Source: Arachnopeziza araneosa
Lineage: Eukaryota; Ascomycota; Leotiomycetes; Helotiales; Arachnopezizaceae
Length of the DNA: 44,637 bases
Direction: 5' to 3'
NCBI GenBank assembly: GCA_003988855.1
Contig: QYAI01000184.1
Location: forward strand, 1-44,637
In this document: one piece after another, positions 29,001-38,308 of the stretch
How the letters are laid out: the number at the start of each line of letters is the position of its first letter
Position numbering within the stretch: position 1 is the stretch's first letter
Program-made: the position numbers and the translations under genes
Notes under the pieces: model-generated
What the model saw: the letters and a program-made list of their open reading frames with translations, nothing else
The model's database searches: none
What the model was told of the DNA's origin: nothing

Positions 29001-32000
29001 TAAAATATTAACAAAAAATTATACTATATTAAATATACTAATATATACAATATATGCGTAGCATATATTATACAGTATTAAAATATCTAATATAATTTAA
29101 TATTTATTTTTAATTAATTATTATAATTTTAATATAATATTATTTTTAATTAATTTTTAATTATAATATACTATATACTTTTTATTAATTTACTAGTGCT
29201 TTAATATTTTATACTATTTTAGTAGTTTAGACAAATTTTGTAGTTTATATTACCGTTAAATAAAAAAAACATAAATTTTATTTTTACTTAACTTTTAAAA
29301 ACTATTTTATTATGTATTAATTTATCTGCTAATTTTTAATTAGTTTTTATTCAGTTACTATATAGAATTTAATATATTCTAGCGCAATTATTTATTATAT
29401 TATATTTAACTATTTTGGTTATTAAGTTATTTTGTTTTTAATTTATTAACTTAATTTTTATATTAATTTTAATTTATTAAACTATTTTATTACTTATTAA
29501 TTCACCTGCTAATTATTCTAAGATTATTTTTAAAACTCCATATAGTGTTTAATCTTAGTTATAATATTTATTTATTACATTATTTATAACTATTTTATTT
29601 ACTTAATAATTTTGCATTTAATTTTTATTATTTTTAAATTAATTTTTAAATATTTTAAATATATTATACTATATTAAATATAGTAATATTTATAAAATGT
29701 GCGTAGCTCATTTTAAGTATATTAAAATATTTAATACATTTTAATATTTTTAATTAATTTTTAACTAACATTTTAATATAATATTACTTTTAATTATTTT
29801 TGATTTTATTATATTATATACTTCTTATTAATTTAGCAGTGTTTTAATATTGACACTATTTAAGTAGTTTATACTATAGTAGTATTCTATAATAAATTTG
29901 TTTTTTATACTATTTTTAAATAAATTACTTTTTTTATATAATTACTTTTACTTATTTTATTGTTTATTAATTTATCTAGTAATTTTTATTAAATTTTTAT
30001 TTATTTACTATAAACTTGTATATTTCTTTTGTTGTATTTATTTATTGTATTATTTATAAATATTTTAGTTATTTTATAATTTAACATTTAACTTTTTATT
30101 ATTTTATTATTTATTTAACTATAATGGAATTATTATTTAATATTACACTATATAAAAAATACTAGTAGATACAAGCAGGTGTGTAGCACATGCTAATATT
30201 TATTAATATATTTAGTATAATTTAATATTTCTTTTATTTTTAACTAACATTTAATATAGATTTCTTTTAACTAATTAATATACTATATAATTTTTATTAA
30301 TTTAGTAGTGTTTTATTATTTATCTTTTTTTAGTAGTTTATACTATATTAGTAATTTACAATAAATTAATTCTTTATACTATTTTTTAATAAATTTACTT
30401 TATTTAATTTTTATTAAACTTTATTCAAACTATTTTATTGTTTATTAATTTGCTTGATAGTTTTTATTTGGTTTTTATTTCGCTTATATATAGCTTGTAA
30501 ATCTATCTACCGTAATTATTTATTATATTGTTTTTAACTATTTTAGTTATTAATTAATTTAGTTTTTAATTTTTATATTATTGTATTGTTATTTAATTAT
30601 TACTTAAATAGTATACTATATTAAATATACTAATTTATACAAGCGTGTGCGTAGCAGATGCTATAATATATTAAAATATTTAATATACTTTAATACTTAA
30701 TTCTAATTATATTTTAATATTTTAACATAATATAACTTTTTAATTAATTCTGTATTGTTTTTTAATTTATTTGGTAATTTTTATACAATTTTTATTTTAC
30801 TTTTATATAGAGTTTAATCTTAGGTATTATATTTATTTATTACATTATTTTTACGTATTATACTTATCGAGTAATTTAGCATTAAATAATTTAGCATTTA
30901 ATAATTTAGTATTTAGTAACTTAGCAGTTAATTCTTTATTATTGTACTGTTAAATAATTAATATATATTTTCCAATATTATATATACTAATATTTACAAT
31001 ATGCGTAGCATATTGTATCTTATTACAATATTTAATACAATAAAATATTATTTTTAATTAAATTAGTTTTTTTATTTTTTATTTAATTTTATTAAACTAT
31101 TTTATTATGTATTAATTTATCTGCTAATTTTTATTTAATTGTTATTCAGCTTCTATATACATTTTAATTTCTTATATCGTATTTATTTATTGTATTTGTT
31201 TTAACTATTTGAGTTATTTAATAATTTAATTTTTACTTTTTATTATTTTTAAATTAATTTTTAAATATTTTAAAAATATTATACTATATTAAATATTATT
31301 TTAATTAATTTAGTTTTTTTTTTCTTTATTTTTTTTAAACTATTTTATTGCGTATTAATTTATCTGGTACTTATTATTTAGTTTTTGTTAAGTTTCTATA
31401 TAGCGTGTAATTTCTTTTATCGTAATTATTTATTACATTACTTTTAACTATTTTACTTATTTAATAATTTAGCATTTAGTTTTTTTTATTTTATTGCTAT
31501 TTAATTATACTGTAAGTATTACTTAATATTACACTATATTAAATATAATAATACGCATATTGTATTTTATATTTATCTTTAATATACTTTAATATTATTT
31601 TAATTAATTTAGTTTTTTTATTTTTAATTAATTTCTTTTATTTTTTTATTTAAACGATTTATTACTTATTAATTTATCTGTTAATTTATATTTAATTTTT
31701 ATTTTACCTCTGAATAGCATATAAGTTTATTTATTGTAATTATTTAGTAGATTAGTTTTAACTATCTTAGTTATTAAGTAATTTGTTTTTAATTTATTAA
31801 CTTAATTTAAATTTTTTATTTAATTTAATTTAAACTACTTTATTATTTATTAATTCAAGTACTGAATTTTATTTAGTTTTTTTTAAAACTTTATATATCG
31901 TTAAACTTTATTTATCGTATTTATTTGTTATGTTATTTTTAATTGTTTTAGTTATTGAAATTCTTAATTTTTAATTTTAGCTTAATTGTTAAATAATAAA

Positions 32001-35000
32001 ATATTACATTATATTGAATATACTAATTTATAAAATATGCGTAGCACATTTTAAATATATTCAAATATTTAATACAGTATAATATTATTTAATTAATTTA
32101 CTTTTTTTATTTTTAATTAATTTATTTTTATTCAAACTATTTAATTATTTATTAATTCATCTACTAAACCTTAATTAAATTTTATTTCATTTCTATATAG
32201 TGTGTAATCTTGTTTCTGGTATTAATTTAGTAGATTATTTATAACTATTTTATTTAGTGTGTAATTTAGTTTTCAATTTTTTATTATTTTATTATTTTTT
32301 CGTTATAACTAAATATTACACTATATTAAATATACTAATATTTATAAAATGTGCGTAGCACATTTTCAGTATATTAAAATCTTTAATACACTTTAATATT
32401 ATTTGACTAATTAAGTTTTTTTATTTTTAATTAATTTAGTTTTTTTTATTTTATTTAATTTTTTTAACTATTTGTTATTTATTAATTAATCCGCTAATTA
32501 AGTTAGACTTCTTTTGAAACTCTGTATACCATCTAATCTTAGTTATCACATTTATTTATTACATTATTTATAACTATTTTATTTACTTCGCAATTAAACA
32601 TTTAATTTCTTATTGTTTTATTGTTTTTTAGTTATTATTTAATTATTACTTAATATTACACTATATTATATATACTAATATATAAAATGTCTGTAGCACA
32701 TTTTAAGTATATTAAAATATTTAATAGTCTTTAATATTATTTAATTAATTAGTTTTTATTTTAATTAATTTATTTTTATTTTTTATTTAAACTATTTAAT
32801 TAATTATTAATTCAGCGGCTAACTTTTAGTTAGTTTTTTGTAAGCCTCTATATAGCGTTTAATATACTCTAGTGTTATTATTTATTAGATTATTTATAAC
32901 TATTTTAGATACTTAGTAATTTAGTTTTTAATTTTTTGTTATTTTATCGTTAGTTAGTTATTTTGTAATTATACTTAATATTACACTATATTATATATAC
33001 TAATATATAATATGCGAAGCATATTGTATTTATTACTATATTTAACAAACTTTAATATTATTTAATTAATTCTTTTTAATTTTTTTTTAATTTATTTAAA
33101 CTATTTATTACTTATTAATTCAGCGGCTAATTATTATTACATTTTTTCTAAAGCTCTATATAGCGTTTAACTATATTTATCATACTTATTTAGTAAATGT
33201 CTTTATCTATTTTATTTACGTCGCAATTTAACATTTAATTTTTATATTATTATATTGTTTTTTAATTATTACTTAATATTACACTATATTAAATATACTA
33301 ATATATAATATGCGTAGCATATTGTATTTGTTAAAATATTTAATATAATAAAATATTATTTTTAATTTCTTTAGTTTTATTTTATTGTTAATTAATTTTA
33401 TTAAACTTTTTTATTATTTATTAATTCAAGTACTAACTATTAGTTAGTTTTTTTTAAACCTTTATATAGCCTTTAATCTTAGTTAATATATTAATTTATT
33501 ATATTAGTTTTAACTATTTTATTTAATAAGTAATTTGTTTTTAATTTATTAACTTAATTTTAATTTTAATTTCAATCTTTTAATCTATTTTATTCTTATT
33601 AATTTACCTGCTAATTTTTAATTAATTTTTATTCAGTTACTATATAGTGTTGAACTTTATTTATCGTAATGATTTAGTAGATTATTTATAACTGTTTTAT
33701 TTACGTAGTAATTTAGTATTTATTTTTTTTTAATTTTATTGCTATTTAATTAATAAACACTATTATATATTAAATATACTAATATAATATGCGAAGCATA
33801 TTATATTTATTACTATATATAATATATTTTAATATTATTTAATTAATTAATTTTTTTTTAATTAATTAATTTTTTTTTATTTAAAACGTTTAATTACTTA
33901 TTAATTCAGCGGCTAGTTATTTTTACATTTTTTGCAAAACTCTATATAGCGTTAAAGTCTATTTATTATAATTATTTAGTAGATTACTTTTAACTATTTT
34001 ATTTACGTCGCAATTTAATATTTATTTTTTTATTATTTTATTGTTATTTAATTATAGTAGAAGTATTGCGTAATTTGTACTTAATATTCTAGTATATTAA
34101 ATATCCTAATATTTGGAAAATGTGCGTAGCATATTTTATATATTATTAAAATATTTAATCTAACAAAATATTATTTTTAATTATTGTTAATTAATTTTAA
34201 TTAAGTTAGTAAAATTATTTAATTTTATTCAAACTATTTTATTATTTATTAATTCAGGTACTAAATATTAATTAGTTTTTTTTAAACCTCTATATAGGGC
34301 TTATCTCTATTTATCGTAATTATTTATTATACTATTTATAACTATTTTATTTAAGTAGTAATCTAATTTTTAATTTAATTAACTTTATTTTAATTTAATT
34401 TAACTTTTAAATAATTAATAAATATTAATCTATATTAAATATACTAATATAATATGCGTAGCATATTATATTTCTTACTATATATAATATACTTTAATAT
34501 TATTTAATTATTTTCTTTTTTATTAATTTAATATTTAATTTTATTTAACTATTTAATTTAATATTAATTAATCCGCTAATTTTCATTTAATTTTTATTTA
34601 ACTATTATATAGAGTTTAAACTAGTGTATCGTAATTATTTAATAGATTATTTTTATCTATTTTAGTTATCGAATAATTTAGTTTTTAATTTTTTGTTGTT
34701 TAATTGCTTATTTAATTATTATTTAAATATTAAAATAGTATTATTCTATATTAAATTTACCAATATTTACAATATGCGTAGCATATTGTATTTTATTAAA
34801 ATATTTAATATATCAAAATATTATTTTTAACTAATTTAATATTTATTTTTATTTTTATTAATTTAATATAATTTTTTTATTTAACTATTTAATTAATTAT
34901 TAATTTATCTGATATTTTTTTCGGATATTTATTAAAACTCTATATATAGTTTAATCTATGTTATTATATTTATTTTTTATATTATTTTTAACTTTTTTAG

Positions 35001-35620
35001 TTACTGAAATATTAAGTTTTTAACTTTTATAAATTTTATTTAATTGTTAAACATTAAATAAATATTATACTACATTAAATATTTTATTGTATATAATATG
35101 CGTAGCATATTATATTTGTTTAAAAATTTAATTAATTAAAATAATATTTTAATTAATTAACTTTTTTTATTTTTAATTAAATCTTTTTTATTTTAATTAT
35201 ATTAAACTGTTTTATTATTTATTAATTCAAGTACTAATTATTATTTAGTTTTTTTCAAAGCTCTATATAGAACTTAACTATATGTATCGGAATTATTTAT
35301 TATATCATTTATAACTATTTTATTCACGTCGCAATTTAATTTTAATTTTCTTATTGTTTTATTGTTATTTAATTATTATGTAAGTATACACTATATTAAA
35401 TATACTAGTTTATACTAGCGTGTGCGTAGCACATGCTATAATATACTACAATATTTAATACATTGTAATATTATTTTAATATAATATTATTTTTTATTTT
35501 TACTATTTAATTACTTATTAATTCAACGGCTAATTATTTTCACTTTTTTTTTAAACCATTATACATAGTTTAATCTTGTGTATCGTAATTATTTACTAAA
35601 TTATTTTTATCTATTTTTTA
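20041..35620 (+). repeat. Satellite array with ~41 GNA-loop hairpins, units ~320 and ~480 bp
   Basis: Each unit has, in order: AAACTATTTTATTATTTATT; TATATAGCGTGTAAT; TTAACTATTTTATTTACGTA; a TTAAATATACTAATATT box; then a hairpin TGC-GTA-GCA or TGC-GAA-GCA with A/T-rich outer stems, and TTAAGTATATTAAAATA. The loop core TGCGNAGCA begins near 20397, 20718, 21027, 21346, 21661, 22274 (decayed), 22599, 22943, 23248, 23578, 23916, 24400, 24724, 25039, 25518 (AAA loop), 25835, 26451, 26933, 27266, 27757, 28247, 28564, 29054, 29699, 30179 (decayed), 30647, 31002, 32037, 32351, 32690 (decayed), 33011, 33310, 33787, 34125, 34452, 34773, 35098 and 35420. Decayed copies are also near 21946, 26145 and 31545. 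Units are well diverged. A 60-codon open frame at 30771-30953 is satellite sequence and not a gene. Confidence 0.88.
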
Positions 35621-36130
35621 CGTAGAATATCACGTGCGCACGTGCGAAGCACGTGTTAATCATCTGATTGAATCACGTGTGGGGAAATGCGGGGATGTGC
35701 GGGGAATCACGTGGGGTAACATGAATATCACGTGTGTGGGGTAACAGGTGCGGGGTAAATGTCACGTGTGGAGTAACATGAATATCACGTGTGTGGGGTG
35801 CGGGGTAACGCGGGGTAATGCGGGGAAATTGTCACGTGGGCGGGGTAATAGGAGAAGTGCGGGGTAACGATCACGTGTGTGGGGTAGTGTGGATGCGGGG
35901 TAAATCACGTGTGGGGTAGTGTGGTGTGCGGGGTAAATGTCACGTGTGTGGGGTAGTGTGGTGTGCGGGGTAAATCACGTGTGGGGTAACATGAAAATCA
36001 CGTGGGGTAATGTGGGTGCGGGGTAAATCACGTGTGTGGGGGGCGGGGTAATTATCACGTGTGTGGAAAAGTGCGGGGTATCACGTGGGTAGTATGGGGT
36101 AATCTGGGATAACCGGGGTATCACGTGACC
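35620..36130 (+). repeat. G-rich array of TGCGGGGTAA and ATCACGTG motifs
   Basis: Composition changes abruptly from A/T-rich satellite to G-rich DNA. Short words TGCGGGGTAA, GTGTGGGGTAA and ATCACGTG alternate at irregular 10-40 bp steps with no fixed unit length. G greatly exceeds C on the + strand apart from the CACGTG palindromes. A hairpin CACGTGC-GAA-GCACGTG-like element lies at the left edge (35639-35656). The array is the apparent reverse-complement partner of 42240-43266. The many GGGG tracts could support G-quadruplexes, which is untested. Confidence 0.85.
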
Positions 36131-36135
36131 TAATC

Positions 36136-36202
36136 CGAATAAAATATCTCGTGGGTAGCACGTGATATTTTATTTCGATTATTTTCACGTGCGTAGCACG
36201 TG
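36136..36202 (+). repeat. Two adjacent CACGTG hairpins
   Basis: 36136-36178 is an imperfect inverted repeat of about 18 bp arms around GGTA, with a damaged core (CTCGTGGGTAGCACGTG). 36186-36202 is a perfect CACGTGC-GTA-GCACGTG. They separate the G-rich array from the nine-unit tandem repeat. Confidence 0.8.
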
Positions 36203-36299
36203 ATGTTAAATTTTAATTAGTTTTAATTTTCTAATTACTTTCTTTTATTAATCATTAATTGATTTGTTTATATTTTAGAGTTTTTATTTCACTCTAATG

Positions 36300-37730
36300 T
36301 TAATTAGTGACGGGGGTATGGGGGGGTAAAGTATCACGTGCGTAGCGCGTGATATAAATATTTTTAATTTAGTTTTATTTATTATTTCTTTAATTAATTA
36401 TTAATCCATTTGTATATATTATGTAATTTTTTCTCCACTATTATGTTCATCAGCTACCGGGGTGTGGGGGGGTAAAATATCACGTGCGTAGCACGTGATA
36501 TAAACTTTTAATTAGTTTTATGTTATAATCTTTAATTATTCTTTAATCAATAATTATTACAGTTGTTTATATTATGAAGTTATTTCTTCACTATTATGTT
36601 AATTAGTAGTGGGGGTAAGGGGGGGTGAAGTATCACGTGCGTAGCACGTGTTACAAAATACTATTTTAATTAGTTTAAGTTATAATCTTTTAATTATTCT
36701 TTAATCAACTATTAATCTGTTTATTTATACTATGTAATTATTTCTTTAGTTCTACATTAGTCAGCAACGGGGGTATGGGGGGATGTAGTAATATCACGTG
36801 AATCACGTGAATCACGTGTAGCACGTGCTACGCACGTGTTACAAATACTATTTAATTAGTTTTAAGTTATCTTATTAATTAATTATTATTTCAATTGTTT
36901 ATATTATGTAATTATTTCTACTGTTTTATGTTAGTTAACAACGGGGGTGGGGGGGGGTACATTAATATCACGTGTAGCACGTGTAGCACGTGCGTAGCAC
37001 GTGTTACAAAAACATTTTAATTAGTTTAAACTTATATTATTAATCAACCATTATTTCAATTCTTTATATTATGCATTTCTTTCTTCACTACTAGATTAAT
37101 CAGCAACAGGGGTGTGGGGGGATATATAGACGTCACGTGTAGCACGTCTAACACGTGCGTAGCACGTGTTACACAATACTATTTTAATTAGTTTAAGTTA
37201 TCTTATAATTTCTTTAATCAATATTTATTCTAGTTGTTTATATTATGTAATTATTTTTTCACTCGTACATTAGTCAGCAACAGGGGTATGGGGGGATGTA
37301 GTAATATCACGTGAATCACGTAAATCACGTGTTTCACGTGCGTAGCACGTGTTACAAAAACATTTAAATTTTATTCATTTTAATTAATTTCTTTAATCAA
37401 TTATTATTGTAGTTTATTATATTACGCATTTTTTTCTCACTACTAGATTAATCATCAACAGGGGTGTGGGGGGATATAATAATATCACGTGTAGCACGTG
37501 TAGCACGTGCGTAGCACGTGTTACAAAATACTATTTAATAGTTTAAATTATCTTATAATTCTTTAATCAATTATTATTCTAGTTCACTATATTACGTACT
37601 TTTTTCTTGACTACTAGATTAATCAACAACAGGGGTGTGGGGGGGTATATAGACGTCACGTGTAGCGTGTGTTACACGTGCGTAGCACGTGTAGCATAGT
37701 AGCACGTGCGTAGCACGTGCTATAAAAACT
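36300..37730 (+). repeat. Nine tandem 150-178 bp units: G-run plus CACGTG hairpin
   Basis: Each unit holds an A/T-rich part (TTTAATCAATTATTA, TTATATTATGTAATT), CACTA-TTAGTCAGCAA, a G-run such as GGGGGTATGGGGGG, and CACGTGCGTAGCACGTG followed by TTACAAAATACTATT. G-runs begin near 36311, 36459, 36609, 36768, 36941, 37106, 37281, 37459 and 37630. Later units add one to three extra CACGTG copies joined by AAT or TAG before the hairpin, as in 36793-36820 and 37487-37510. The last unit has two hairpins. No open reading frame is visible. Confidence 0.88.
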
Positions 37731-37803
37731 TTCAATTTATTCATATTAATTTATTTTTAATTCATTTCTTTATATTTCTCTGTTATTCCTTCATTTATAT
37801 AAT

Positions 37804-37856
37804 AAGAATTATTTTAGGTATTACGTGCGAAGCACGTGATACTTAAAATAATTCTT
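37804..37856. repeat. Hairpin with 25 bp arms and GAA loop
   Basis: Arms at 37804-37828 and 37832-37856 pair over 25 bp with two non-Watson-Crick positions, around a GAA triloop closed by GC. It is the longest stem of this family in the window. It lies about 450 bp past the stop codon of the minus-strand HMG gene, with a T-rich tract at 37856-37902. It could mark a transcript end or boundary, but nothing in the sequence proves this. Confidence 0.85.
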
Positions 37857-38308
37857 TTTCCCTTTTTTATTTTTTTTTTATTTTTTTTTATTTTTTTTTT
37901 CTTCCAATTATTTCAATTAATTCATAACAACTTCATTTCATTACATTTCACAATTATTTCTTCATTTCTGTGTTCCCCACCATCGAATTATCCCTAGATC
38001 ACGGGGGGAGATCGTTAACCCTAACAGGTATTGCATAGAGCTTTCAATTTTTTTTAATTTTCACTTTTTAAAATCTTCACTTTTTTTCACAAAATCGGAT
38101 TTTTTTTTTTTTTTTTTCATTTCTATCTATCTATCTACCATTACCATTCTGTATTGTGTGTTACCTCTATTATCCTCCGTCAGAAGCAAATGACGGTCAC
38201 AAAAACACAGTAAACTGTTAAACAGTTAACTGCTGTGTGACGAGGGGCGGAAAGCCGAGGTGAAAATAAGAAAAGTGAGTAAAACTCAGTGAGTTACCCA
38301 ATGAGGTG
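37857..38308. other. 3' flank of the HMG gene, T/C-rich, no gene seen
   Basis: This stretch holds several T runs (37862-37902, and 38100-38117 after CGGAT) and pyrimidine-rich words such as TTCATTTC. One short TTAACCCTAAC occurs near 38015, too short to be telomeric. It probably includes the 3' untranslated region of the minus-strand gene. No clear poly(A) signal could be singled out. Confidence 0.5.

Noticed and set aside
30771..30953. 60-codon + strand open frame
   Set aside because: Consists of satellite sequence, without homologous frames in neighbouring units.
20041..35620. Rho-independent terminators or tRNA-like folds at the hairpins
   Set aside because: The same hairpin recurs as a satellite landmark with no genes upstream; no tRNA A/B box pattern was seen.
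36300..37730. CRISPR-like array of palindromic repeats
   Set aside because: Spacers are themselves repeats, the unit is 150-178 bp, and the gene context is eukaryotic with spliceosomal introns.
38010..38030. TTAACCCTAAC, telomere-like word
   Set aside because: Less than two repeats of CCCTAA and internal to the window; not a telomere.
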